13,830 nt of DNA from CAYYJM01 sp964471755 (GTDB lineage Bacteria > Planctomycetota > Planctomycetia > Gemmatales > Gemmataceae): assembly GCA_964471755.1 (NCBI GenBank), contig CAYYJM010000167.1, forward strand, positions 1 through 13,830, given 5' to 3'. The notes below the pieces were generated by a model. The model was not told the origin of the DNA and made no database searches. It saw only the letters and a list, made by a program, of their open reading frames with translations. The translations under genes and the position numbers were made by a program. Numbering within the stretch: position 1 is the stretch's first letter; each line of letters opens with the position of its first letter. This document shows positions 1-7,379 of the stretch, piece after piece.

Positions 1-492
1 CAACTTCTTGCCGATCTCGACGTTGTTGTTGCTGGCGATCGTGGCGACTTCGGTGATCTTCTTCTTGTCCTTGGGGTCGATCTTCTCGGCGAGCCCTTCG
101 AGGTCCTCGACGACCTTCTCGACGGCGCGGGCGATGCCGCGGGTCAGGGCCATGGGATCATGGCCGGCCGCGATCATCTTGAGACCTTCGCGGTAGATGG
201 CCTCGGCCAGCACCGTCGCGGTGGTGGTGCCGTCGCCGGCGATGTCACTGGTCTTGCTGGCGGCTTCCTTGACCAGCTGCGCGCCCATGTTTTCGTAGAC
301 GTCGGTGAGTTCGATTTCCTCGGCGACGGTGACGCCGTCCTTGGTGACGTTGGGGCTGCCCCAGCCCTTGTCGATAACGGCATTGCGACCGCGCGGCCCG
401 AGGGTGCAGCGGACGGCTCGGGCCAGTTTGCTCACGCCGGCGAGGAGCTTCTGCCGCGCCTCGTCACTGTAGGTCAGCTGCTTCGCTGCCAT
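1..492 (-). CDS. groEL: Chaperonin GroEL, N-terminal part (cut by window edge)
   Basis: This is the large subunit of the cytosolic Hsp60 chaperonin, an ATP-driven protein-folding cage. Only the first 164 codons lie in the window and the frame is open to base 1. The protein starts MAAKQLTYSDEARQKLLAGV and aligns with E. coli GroEL without gaps at the key sites: LGPRGRN at 31-37, TKDG at 50-53 with the catalytic Asp52, ENMGAQLVKEAASK at 67-80, and the ATP-binding GDGTTTATVL at 86-95 with Asp87. The start is fixed by an AAGGAG Shine-Dalgarno 8 nt upstream. No groES lies directly upstream, where a groESL operon would have it, so this is a stand-alone copy, as is usual for extra GroEL paralogues in planctomycetes. 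Transcription probably starts from the sigma-54-type promoter at 600-616. Family assignment is certain; which paralogue it is cannot be told. Confidence 0.97.
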   Translation of the reverse strand, partial: MAAKQLTYSDEARQKLLAGVSKLARAVRCTLGPRGRNAVIDKGWGSPNVTKDGVTVAEEIELTDVYENMGAQLVKEAASKTSDIAGDGTTTATVLAEAIYREGLKMIAAGHDPMALTRGIARAVEKVVEDLEGLAEKIDPKDKKKITEVATIASNNNVEIGKKL

Positions 493-500
493 GCAGCAAT

Positions 501-506
501 CTCCTT
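501..506 (-). promoter_or_regulatory. Ribosome binding site of groEL
   Basis: AAGGAG on the minus strand, 8 nt before the ATG at 492. It fixes the start of the partial groEL gene. Confidence 0.85.
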
Positions 507-599
507 GTTGATCTCTGGCAAAACCGCCGGACGCCGCACGACTTCAGGTCTGGCCGCCCCGGCGCGGGGGACTCTTGACTCATGGCACTGCATCTCTTC

Positions 600-616
600 A
601 GCAACCGGCGTGCCAG
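600..616 (-). promoter_or_regulatory. Sigma-54 (RpoN) -24/-12 promoter of groEL
   Basis: On the minus strand the sequence reads CTGGCACGCCGGTTGCT. It matches the sigma-54 consensus YTGGCACG-N4-TTGCW at every defined base. The invariant GG (614-613) and GC (602-601) are separated by the required 10 nt. Taking the C of the GC as -12, transcription would start near base 589, giving a leader of about 97 nt before the groEL ATG. It points towards groEL. No CIRCE element and no good sigma-70 promoter was seen in the same interval. Sigma-54 promoters need an enhancer-binding ATPase; candidate binding sites lie upstream at 665-736. The match is direct; activity is inferred. Confidence 0.8.
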
Positions 617-664
617 GTCGTCGCAATGCCGCAAGCCACAGGCGAAAAGCAGGTTGCGGCCGGA

Positions 665-736
665 TGCCAGGCCGGCAGACGGAGATGGAATGCTGCCACA
701 ATGGCAGCGCTCCGGCGCTCGGCTGACATTTTGTCA
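665..736 (-). promoter_or_regulatory. Candidate upstream activator sites (three spaced dyads)
   Basis: Two inverted repeats share the form TGNCA-N3-TGNCA: TGCCA-CAA-TGGCA at 694-706 (within the perfect 7-bp dyad GCTGCCA/TGGCAGC, 692-708) and TGACA-TTT-TGTCA at 724-736. Both are preceded by GC and lie exactly 30 bp apart. A weaker copy, TGCCA-GGC-CGGCA, is at 665-677, 29 bp from the first. Their centres fall at about -82, -111 and -141 from the predicted groEL start, a usual range for enhancer-binding-protein sites, and near-helical spacing puts them on one DNA face. They also lie 93-164 bp upstream of the isomerase ATG at 829, so they could serve that gene instead. Confidence 0.55.
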
Positions 737-828
737 CGCGGCGCTGTCGGCCTCGCCGCTGGCGGATACGTCGGCGAGGCCGTAGAATCGCTTCGACTTG
801 ACCCCCTGCTCTCCGAGGAGTCCTGCCG

Positions 829-1743
829 ATGCGATTCTCACGCCGCGATTTCCTGCACTCGACCCTGGCGACGGCCGGGGGGCTGACCCTGCTGCCGTCG
901 ATCCAGGCCCGGCCGGACGACAAGCCCCTGTTCAAGATCTCCCTGGCCCAGTGGTCGCTGCACAACGCCTTCTTCGGCGGCAAACTCAACGCCATGAACT
1001 TCGCCGTCATCGCCAGGAAGGACTACGGCATCGACGGCATCGAGTACGTCAATCAATTCTACAAGGGCAAGGCCGAGGACAAGGCCACGCTCACCGAGCT
1101 GAAGAAGAAGGCCGACGACAACGGCGTGACCAGCGTCCTGATCATGTGCGACGGCGAAGGGAAACTCGGCGACTCAAACGTCGCGGCGCGGAAGAAGGCC
1201 GTCACGAATCACCACAAGTGGGTCCACGCGGCCAAGTTCCTCGGCTGCCACTCCATCCGCGTCAACGCCGCCAGCGATGGGACCTACGAGGAGCAACTGG
1301 AGCGAGCCGCCGACGGCCTGTCTCAGCTGACCGAGTACGCCGCCAAGGAGAGCATCAACGTCATCGTCGAGAACCACGGCGGACTGTCGTCCAATGGCGC
1401 GTGGCTGGCGGCCGTCATGAAGAAGGTGAACAATCCACGCTGCGGCACCCTGCCCGACTTCGGCAACTTCAACCTCGGCGGCGGCAAGACCTACGATCGC
1501 TACAAGGGCGTGCAGGAACTGATGCCCTTCGCCAAGGGAGTTTCCGCCAAGTCGTACGACTTCGACTCGGCAGGCAACGAGACGACCATGGACTACCGGC
1601 GGCTGATGAAGATCGTCCTCGATGCCGGCTACCACGGCTGGGTCGGCGTCGAGTTCGAGGGCCGCAAGATGAGCGAGCCGGACGGCATCCGGGCCACGAA
1701 GAAGCTGCTGGAGAAGATCCGCGACGAGATGACGAAGAAGTGA
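829..1743 (+). CDS. Tat-exported sugar phosphate isomerase/epimerase-like TIM barrel protein
   Basis: The 304-residue protein belongs to the xylose isomerase-like / AP endonuclease family 2 TIM barrels, which bind a divalent metal and isomerise, epimerise or cleave sugars. A twin-arginine signal, SRRDFL at residues 4-9 followed by a short hydrophobic stretch to about 27, predicts export. Candidate metal or catalytic residues lie on successive strands: ENHGG at 181-185 (Glu181, His183), LPDFGNF at 208-214 (Asp210) and GVEFEG at 273-278 (Glu275). QWSLH at 41-45 is typical of the first strand. The ATG follows GAGGAG by 8 nt. It appears monocistronic, ending at the hairpin 1750-1792. Relatives in planctomycetes often neighbour ThuA-like proteins, and the facing gene carries a ThuA-like domain, so a role in glycoside or keto-sugar catabolism is plausible. 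The substrate is unknown. Confidence 0.9.
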   Translation: MRFSRRDFLHSTLATAGGLTLLPSIQARPDDKPLFKISLAQWSLHNAFFGGKLNAMNFAVIARKDYGIDGIEYVNQFYKGKAEDKATLTELKKKADDNGVTSVLIMCDGEGKLGDSNVAARKKAVTNHHKWVHAAKFLGCHSIRVNAASDGTYEEQLERAADGLSQLTEYAAKESINVIVENHGGLSSNGAWLAAVMKKVNNPRCGTLPDFGNFNLGGGKTYDRYKGVQELMPFAKGVSAKSYDFDSAGNETTMDYRRLMKIVLDAGYHGWVGVEFEGRKMSEPDGIRATKKLLEKIRDEMTKK

Positions 1744-1749
1744 CCGCCG

Positions 1750-1792
1750 CCGGCTCGGTGGCGGCCTCCATCGGGCCGCCACCGACGGCCGG
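1750..1792. terminator. Bidirectional hairpin between convergent genes
   Basis: A perfect 12-bp stem (TCGGTGGCGGCC at 1755-1766 with GGCCGCCACCGA at 1774-1785) closes a 7-nt loop. After a 2-nt bulge it extends by CCGGC/GCCGG (1750-1754 with 1788-1792). It fills almost the whole 53-bp gap between the isomerase stop and the dehydrogenase stop, so it can serve both transcripts. No T-run follows on either strand, so it is not a textbook intrinsic terminator. Confidence 0.65.
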
Positions 1793-1796
1793 ACGA

Positions 1797-4700
1797 TCAC
1801 TCCGCCACGCGCGCTCCGGGCCAGACCAGGGCGTTGAATCGGTCCACCGGCTCGCGCACGCTCCAGAGCATCCCCCGGAAGATCAGCACCCGGAACAGCG
1901 GATCGTCGAACGTCCACGAATAATGGCCCGGAATCGACACGAACACACGGCCCTTGCCGCGCTCGGCCGTCCAGAACTGCGGCTCGGCCCGGCCGTCCTC
2001 GCGCGACGTGCCCAGCAGTCGGATCGTGCCCGGATCGCCGATCAGCTTCCAGTAGCTCTCATCGACCATCTTCAGCGTGTCGAGGTTGCGCAGGATCGGA
2101 TGCCCCTTCCCCGGCGTCAGGTCGAGTTCGAGAGGCCCATGCCGGAAGCGGATCTTGCCATTCGGCGCGGCCAGGCCGACCCGTTTCGCGAACCCTGGCG
2201 CGTCTGGAGCCCCATCAACGGCCCAGTGGATCAGCACCAGACCGCCGCCGCGAGCCAGGAACGCATCCACGTCGAGCGCCCGACGTTCATTCCAGGTGCC
2301 GTGCTGAAACACGATCGCCAGGTCGGCCTTCTGCCACTGCTCGGCACTGGGCCAGGGGCTCGCCTGGCTCACCGTCACGCCCTCCGCTCCGCCGAGCAGC
2401 TCGCGCCAGGCCCGCTGCCAGGCCGGGTAGTCGTGTTCGCCTGGCCCGTGGTCCTTCGGCCCGCTCACCAGCAGCACGTTCAACGCGCGCACCTTCTCCG
2501 GCAACGGCGACGAGCCCGCGAGGACCGCCGTGACTTCCGCCCGGCTGCGCGGTCCGGGCCGTGGCCCCTTGAAATCGGCCGGCATCGTCGGAGCGGTCAG
2601 CAGGAACGTCATCAGGTCCTTCATCTCGGCGGGCGAAAGGAGTTGGCCGAGTCCTTCCGGCATGGTCGAGATCGGCACCGGCTGCATGGCCTCGATCTGA
2701 TCGCGCCGCAATCGGGTGATCTTCCCCTGACCGTCGCCGACGTGGACCGCGTCGCCGACGGTTCGCGCGACTCCGGTCAGCACCCGACCATCGGTCGTCT
2801 CGATCAGGTGCGTCAGGTGGTCCGGATTCAGGGCGTAGCTCGGGCTGGTAACGTCACGCAGGACGGAGGCGTAATCGCGGTGGACGAGATTGCTCAGGTC
2901 CGGGCCGATGGCACTGCCGACGCCGTGAATCGCATGACACTTCGCGCAGCCGGCCGCTCCCGCGTAGAACAGTCGCCGACCGCGAGCCCAGCTGCCACCA
3001 ACGATCTCTGGAATCGTCCGCACGAGCGGAATCTCTTCGCCACCGCGCGGTGCCCGGGGCAGCGTCATCCGGTGCAAGGGCAGTGCCCGCGACACGTCAT
3101 CGCTGCCGCGCCAGGCCACCGCCAGGCGGGGCTGGTCCAGCGTCAGCGTCACCATCGGCTGATGGTCCGCCGTCGCCGGGAGCCGCAGGCGGGTGAGCGC
3201 CTTCTCACGCAGAATCTCGCCCGGCCAGCCGACGACCTGAACGCTCCCGGCCGACAGGCGGATCTCGGCGGCCTCTTCCGGCCAGTCATGGCCGCGATTC
3301 GCTCCCGGCTGCACGGCTGGATGCAGCAGACTCGTCAGGTCGAGCCGGGTCTTCAGGGTCAGCGTTCCCGGCTTCTTCAGGGCCTCCCAGAAAGCGTCGT
3401 GTGCGGCGCTGCCGCGCGTCAGGTTCCGGGCGACCGCCAGGTCCAGGTGCGGCAGCCAGAGCGTCGTCGGCGAGCCATCGCGCGGCGTCCAGGTCGCCTC
3501 GACGCCGTTGAGCGTGTAATCCAGATCCGTCTGCGGATGCTGCGATTCGCTTTCCGCCCGAGGCAGCGTGAGGGCGTGATATCCGGGGTCGCGGTGCGTC
3601 GCCGTTGTCACGATCAGCGTCCGCCGATCGGGCGTCAGGCTCACTCCGGCGACCGGCAGATCGTGGCGTGGGGTCAACTGTTGCTGCTGCACGACGGCGT
3701 AGCCCGGTCGATGCTGCTCGAACCGATCGCCGGCCCGGACCGCGCGTCCGTACTGCACCTCGACCGCGCCGCGCATCCGTGGCAGCGTCGCCGGGTCGAG
3801 CGGCCGATCGAACGCGACGCGCACCTCGCCCGGCCCGGCCGGCCAGACGGCCACCGGCTGCGGCTCCGCGTGATACTCCGCCTTGAAGAGCTTTCCCTTG
3901 CCGGCCGGCCCGCTGCCCCAGTCCGGACCGCCGCTGTGACATGCCAGCACCAGCGTTCCCTTCGGCCCGACGCAGCTGTCCGCGAGCAGCATCGCCGTCG
4001 AGGCGAGCAGGTGGTTGCTTGCGACGTACCCGGTCGGCGTCTTCACCAGGTGCGTCCGGTAGAGCTTGCCACGACTGTACGCTGACACGATCGCGTCACC
4101 GCGCCACGCTTCGGGACCGAAGCCGTCGTTGAACACCAGCCCGCAGGTCGATTGATGCTGCGGCCCGTAGTCAAACACGCTCGGTTCATCGACGACGCCC
4201 GGCAGGTGCCGGGGATGTCGAGGCGGGAAGCCGTAGTGTCGGCCGCGCTCGATGTGGAGCAGTTCGTCGAACGGATTGCCGTCGGGAAGCCAGGTCGCCC
4301 CCTCCTGATCCGTCGCGAACAGATCGCCTTCGCCGTTGATCGCCAGGCCGACCGTGAAGCGTACTCCGGTGCAGACCGTCTCGCGGTTCGCCAGGTCCGG
4401 GCTGACGCGCTGGATCGTGCCCCGCTCGCTGTCGGTCCGATAGCGTGCCTTCCCTGTGCCATCGACCTGGTAGGCGTTGGTGAAGTCGGCGCAGCCCAGG
4501 CCGAAGTAGATGGCGTGGTCCTTCGGATCGAAGCAGATGCCGAGGGCGTCAACGCCGTGCGGCAGTTCTTTCCATCCCGACGCGACGACGATCTCCCTGT
4601 CCGCCTTCTCGTCGCCGTCGGTGTCGAGGACCATCATCACCTTGCCCTTGCAGGGGAAGACGACGCCGCGCCCTTTCGCGTAGCCCTTCGGCGTCAGGGC

Positions 4701-5759
4701 CAGGCCGATCGGCCCCCGGACCTTGCCCCGGCCCTCCCAGAAGAGGCGGACGCGATCCTCCAGACCGTCGCCGTTGGTGTCGTCGAGCAGGTAGACGTTG
4801 CCGTCGTAGGCCAGCGCGACGAGGACGCCATCATCGCGGTAGCGAACGTTGTTGATGTTGGTGAGATCGACCGGCAACTCCCGGACGCGGAAGCCCGGCG
4901 TGAAGAACTGCACCGCCGGCGGCTTCTCGACCGTCTTCAAGGGCACGCCCGGCGTCGCCTGTGGCTGCGTCTCCTTGAGCCCGGCCCACTTCGTCCGCAG
5001 ATACTCGCGCACGCTCTTCGCTTCCGTCTCCGTCAGCGCACGCTCGAAGAGCAGCACCTCGCACAGGTCACCGGCGAGGAAGCCGCGCGGCACCTGCGCT
5101 CCCGGTCCATTCGTGTAGAACCGGGCCCCGATGGTGATCTCGTCCAGCCGCAGCGCCCCACCCTGGAGCGGCCGACTCTGGCACGGCTTGCCATCGACCT
5201 GCAAGGACACCTTCTTCGCACCCGGATCGATGCTCACCTCGATCGGTCGCACGGTGCCGAAGGGATGGCTCTGATCGAGCAGATCGCGGGCTCCGCCGAA
5301 GCCGACTCCCTCGACGTTGAGCGTGTCGAATCGGATCGACCCGAACGGTCCCTGATCGAGCGTGAAGCCCGTTTCGTAATCGCGTCGCTTCGGCGCATTC
5401 GCCGCCAGGAACGCGCGGAACTCTCCCGGATTGGCGTGCGGACTGGCGACGACGAACACCGTCGCTCCCTGGCTGGTTCGCTCACTGCTGACATGACGCA
5501 GACAGTCATCGACGCCGTCGAACCGCACGAAGGCGAGTTTCTCGCGGCGAACGAGTTTCGGCTGCTTCGCCGCGTCCGACTGGGTCACGTCCCGCCGTGC
5601 CGGCGACGCATCTGGCCAGCGCGAGATGGTCGAACCGTCCTTGCCCTCGATCCGGGTGGCGTCGAGCCAGAGGGCGAGCCCTGTCGGCGGTGTGAAGGTC
5701 GGCTCGGCCGCCGATGCGGTCAGCGGCAGGAGGAGAAGCAGGAGGAAGCTGCGCAGCAT
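1797..5759 (-). CDS. Secreted PVC-type dehydrogenase with LamG, heme c and ThuA-like domains
   Basis: This 1320-residue protein has a Sec signal peptide (MLRSF plus a leucine run, TASA/AE cleavage near 17/18). Domains in order: a LamG/concanavalin A-like domain at about 22-265; a planctomycete 'membrane-bound dehydrogenase' beta-propeller at about 285-628, with calcium-type loops DTNGDGLED and DTDGDEKAD; a beta-rich linker to about 915; a cytochrome c-like heme domain with CAKCH at 938-942 and a possible axial Met1033 in STMPEGLGQLL; and a ThuA-like (class I amidotransferase-fold) domain at about 1090-1310. It probably oxidises a sugar or related alcohol outside the cytoplasm, with electrons passing to the heme; ThuA relatives act in disaccharide and keto-sugar use. 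It lies 90 nt behind the DUF1501 gene and is probably cotranscribed with it. GGGGA sits 8 nt before the ATG. The linker replaces the HEAT-like repeats I would expect in many relatives. The substrate is unknown. Confidence 0.9.
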   Translation of the reverse strand: MLRSFLLLLLLPLTASAAEPTFTPPTGLALWLDATRIEGKDGSTISRWPDASPARRDVTQSDAAKQPKLVRREKLAFVRFDGVDDCLRHVSSERTSQGATVFVVASPHANPGEFRAFLAANAPKRRDYETGFTLDQGPFGSIRFDTLNVEGVGFGGARDLLDQSHPFGTVRPIEVSIDPGAKKVSLQVDGKPCQSRPLQGGALRLDEITIGARFYTNGPGAQVPRGFLAGDLCEVLLFERALTETEAKSVREYLRTKWAGLKETQPQATPGVPLKTVEKPPAVQFFTPGFRVRELPVDLTNINNVRYRDDGVLVALAYDGNVYLLDDTNGDGLEDRVRLFWEGRGKVRGPIGLALTPKGYAKGRGVVFPCKGKVMMVLDTDGDEKADREIVVASGWKELPHGVDALGICFDPKDHAIYFGLGCADFTNAYQVDGTGKARYRTDSERGTIQRVSPDLANRETVCTGVRFTVGLAINGEGDLFATDQEGATWLPDGNPFDELLHIERGRHYGFPPRHPRHLPGVVDEPSVFDYGPQHQSTCGLVFNDGFGPEAWRGDAIVSAYSRGKLYRTHLVKTPTGYVASNHLLASTAMLLADSCVGPKGTLVLACHSGGPDWGSGPAGKGKLFKAEYHAEPQPVAVWPAGPGEVRVAFDRPLDPATLPRMRGAVEVQYGRAVRAGDRFEQHRPGYAVVQQQQLTPRHDLPVAGVSLTPDRRTLIVTTATHRDPGYHALTLPRAESESQHPQTDLDYTLNGVEATWTPRDGSPTTLWLPHLDLAVARNLTRGSAAHDAFWEALKKPGTLTLKTRLDLTSLLHPAVQPGANRGHDWPEEAAEIRLSAGSVQVVGWPGEILREKALTRLRLPATADHQPMVTLTLDQPRLAVAWRGSDDVSRALPLHRMTLPRAPRGGEEIPLVRTIPEIVGGSWARGRRLFYAGAAGCAKCHAIHGVGSAIGPDLSNLVHRDYASVLRDVTSPSYALNPDHLTHLIETTDGRVLTGVARTVGDAVHVGDGQGKITRLRRDQIEAMQPVPISTMPEGLGQLLSPAEMKDLMTFLLTAPTMPADFKGPRPGPRSRAEVTAVLAGSSPLPEKVRALNVLLVSGPKDHGPGEHDYPAWQRAWRELLGGAEGVTVSQASPWPSAEQWQKADLAIVFQHGTWNERRALDVDAFLARGGGLVLIHWAVDGAPDAPGFAKRVGLAAPNGKIRFRHGPLELDLTPGKGHPILRNLDTLKMVDESYWKLIGDPGTIRLLGTSREDGRAEPQFWTAERGKGRVFVSIPGHYSWTFDDPLFRVLIFRGMLWSVREPVDRFNALVWPGARVAE

Positions 5760-5761
5760 GG

Positions 5762-5798
5762 TCGCGGTCCCCGAGGACAGGGAGGTCTGGAACCGCGA
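5762..5798 (-). promoter_or_regulatory. Hairpin covering the ribosome site of the dehydrogenase gene
   Basis: On the minus strand TCGCGGTTCC (5798-5789) pairs with GGACCGCGA (5770-5762), a 9-bp stem with one bulged T. The 3' arm overlaps the GGGGA Shine-Dalgarno and ends 2 nt before the ATG at 5759. It could limit translation unless opened by coupling to the upstream gene. The fold is seen; the role is inferred. Confidence 0.4.
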
Positions 5799-5849
5799 AG
5801 ATACCTCAGGCGAGAACGGATCGCTACCGGATTCGACGCCTTGTGCGGC

Positions 5850-7277
5850 TCAGCGGAACAACTCCGGCATGACGCGCCCGGCTACGTCGGTCAGTCGCTC
5901 GTCGCGGCCGCCATGCAGGAAGGTCAGCTTCTCGTGATCCAGGCCCAGAGCGTGCAGCAGGTTGGCGTGGAAGTCGTTGACGCTCATCCGGTTCTCGGTG
6001 GCGTACAGGCCGAACTCGTCGGTGGCACCGTAGGCCAGGCCGCTCTTGAAGCCGCCGCCGGCCACCCACATCGTGAAGCCATACGGGTTGTGATCGCGTC
6101 CCTTGCCGCCCTGCGACGTCGGTAGTCGGCCGAACTCGCTGGCCCAGACGACCATCGTCCGCTCCAGCAGGCCGCGCTGCTTCAGATCCTTCAGCAGGGC
6201 CGCGATCGGCTGATCGACGTGGCCGCACATCTTCTCGTGGTTGGCGTTCAGATTGTCGTGAGCGTCCCACTGCGTCACCAGAGGGCCGCCACCGGAATAG
6301 ACCTGCACGAAGCGAACGCCCCGTTCGACCAGTCGGCGAGCCAGCAGAAGTCGCGAGCCGAAGTCCTGGGTGCGAGCGTCCTCCAGGCCGTAGGCTCGCC
6401 GGGTCGCCTCGGTCTCTCGGTTCAGGTCCACCGCCTCGGGAGCGGCCTGCTGCATGCGGAAGGCCAGCTCGTACGAGGCGATGCGGGCGGTCAACTCCGT
6501 GTCGGCCGGATCGAGATCAACCGCGTTCATCTTCTGGATCAGATCGAGCGTACGGCGCTGCCGACCGCGATCGACATCGGCCGGCGGCTTCAGGTGCAGC
6601 AGAGGACTGGCACCGCGCCGCAGGAGCGTCCCCTGGTAGACCGCCGGCAGGAAGCCGGTGCCCCAGCACGGAGCGCCGCCCTCCGGCGGCCCTTCCGGTT
6701 GCAGCATGACACAGTAGGCCGGCAGGTTGTCACTGACCGAGCCAAGGCCGTACGTCACCCAGGAGCCGAGCGACGGATGCCCCATCAACTGCCGGCCGCT
6801 GTGAACCTCGTACATGGCCGGAGCGTGAACCGTGCTGGTGACGTGGCAGCCATGCAGGAAGCAGAGGTCATCGACGCAGCCGGCCAGGTGCGGCATCAGA
6901 TCGGAGACGGGCAGACCGGACTGGCCGTGCTTCTTGAACGTGCGAGTGCTGGCCAGCAGGGGAGTGTCCCCCCTGGTGAACTGCGAGACGGGCTTGCCGA
7001 AGCTCTCCGGCAGCGGCTTGCCGTGCTGGCGAGTCAACTCCGCCTTGGGCTCGAAGAGATCGACCGGGCTCGGTCCACCGACCATGAAGAGGAAGATGAC
7101 GGAGTCGGCTTTTGCCGGGTGATGCGGTTTCCGGGCCGCCAGGGAATTTTCGCCCGGCACCGATCCGGCGATCCCATCGCGGGCCAGCAACCAGTTCAGG
7201 GCCAGGGCCCCACAGCCTCCGCCCGCTTGCTGGAGCAGGGCACGCCGGGAGAGAAGCGGCTGGTTTGGGAGCTGCAT
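5850..7277 (-). CDS. DUF1501 family exported protein
   Basis: This 475-residue protein belongs to the DUF1501 family, distantly related to the sulfatase/alkaline phosphatase superfamily and abundant in planctomycetes, usually in pairs with secreted cytochrome or dehydrogenase-type proteins; here the partner is the downstream 1320-residue protein. A twin-arginine signal is present (LSRRALLQQ, 9-17, then a small-residue hydrophobic stretch). Family landmarks are GGPSPVDLFEPK at 67-78, WDAHDNLN at 337-344, ASEFGR at 379-384 and GRDHNPYGF at 393-401; the Asp and His residues may bind metal. The ATG at 7277 is chosen over an in-frame one at 7391 because it has GGAG 8 nt upstream and puts the Tat motif at the N-terminus; the longer version would translate the heptamer repeat. 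Its biochemical role is unproven for the family. Confidence 0.92.
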   Translation of the reverse strand: MQLPNQPLLSRRALLQQAGGGCGALALNWLLARDGIAGSVPGENSLAARKPHHPAKADSVIFLFMVGGPSPVDLFEPKAELTRQHGKPLPESFGKPVSQFTRGDTPLLASTRTFKKHGQSGLPVSDLMPHLAGCVDDLCFLHGCHVTSTVHAPAMYEVHSGRQLMGHPSLGSWVTYGLGSVSDNLPAYCVMLQPEGPPEGGAPCWGTGFLPAVYQGTLLRRGASPLLHLKPPADVDRGRQRRTLDLIQKMNAVDLDPADTELTARIASYELAFRMQQAAPEAVDLNRETEATRRAYGLEDARTQDFGSRLLLARRLVERGVRFVQVYSGGGPLVTQWDAHDNLNANHEKMCGHVDQPIAALLKDLKQRGLLERTMVVWASEFGRLPTSQGGKGRDHNPYGFTMWVAGGGFKSGLAYGATDEFGLYATENRMSVNDFHANLLHALGLDHEKLTFLHGGRDERLTDVAGRVMPELFR

Positions 7278-7285
7278 GCGGGTAT

Positions 7286-7289
7286 CTCC
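7286..7289 (-). promoter_or_regulatory. Ribosome binding site that decides the DUF1501 start
   Basis: GGAG on the minus strand, 8 nt before the ATG at 7277. It supports the shorter protein over the in-frame start at 7391. Confidence 0.7.
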
Positions 7290-7343
7290 GTCGTTCCGAG
7301 TCAAGGAAACCTTCTCCTGATGTTGCCAGATCCAGGCCCACTT

Positions 7344-7378
7344 CGCAATCCCACGCCCGGTTTCCGGCCGGGATTGCG
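7344..7378. repeat. Inverted repeat upstream of the DUF1501 gene
   Basis: Perfect 9-bp arms CGCAATCCC (7344-7352) and GGGATTGCG (7370-7378), with an inner CCGG-TTT-CCGG that can also pair. It lies 67-101 bp upstream of the DUF1501 ATG and immediately beside the heptamer repeat. It may be an operator or a leader hairpin. Confidence 0.6.
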
Positions 7379-7379
7379 T

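Larger units (their letters stand above)
493..828. other. Divergent intergenic region between groEL and the isomerase gene
   Basis: This 336-bp stretch has no credible gene; its open frames are short and lack ribosome sites. It holds the groEL ribosome site (501-506), the sigma-54 promoter (600-616), the three dyads (665-736) and the ribosome site of the isomerase gene (GAGGAG, 815-820). A GC-rich CCCC/GGGG dyad lies around 557-570 in the groEL leader. I could not find a convincing promoter for the rightward gene. Confidence 0.7.

Noticed and set aside
493..640. CIRCE element (TTAGCACTC-N9-GAGTGCTAA) for HrcA control of groEL.
   Set aside because: I looked for it on both strands of the leader and saw no match. 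TGGCAC/GTGCCA halves around 585-615 belong to the sigma-54 site or are chance.
798..4085. A 1095-codon open frame on the plus strand.
   Set aside because: It crosses the isomerase gene in another frame and then runs antisense to the dehydrogenase gene. Its product is Arg/Gln/His-rich without family motifs, as expected of a shadow frame in GC-rich DNA.
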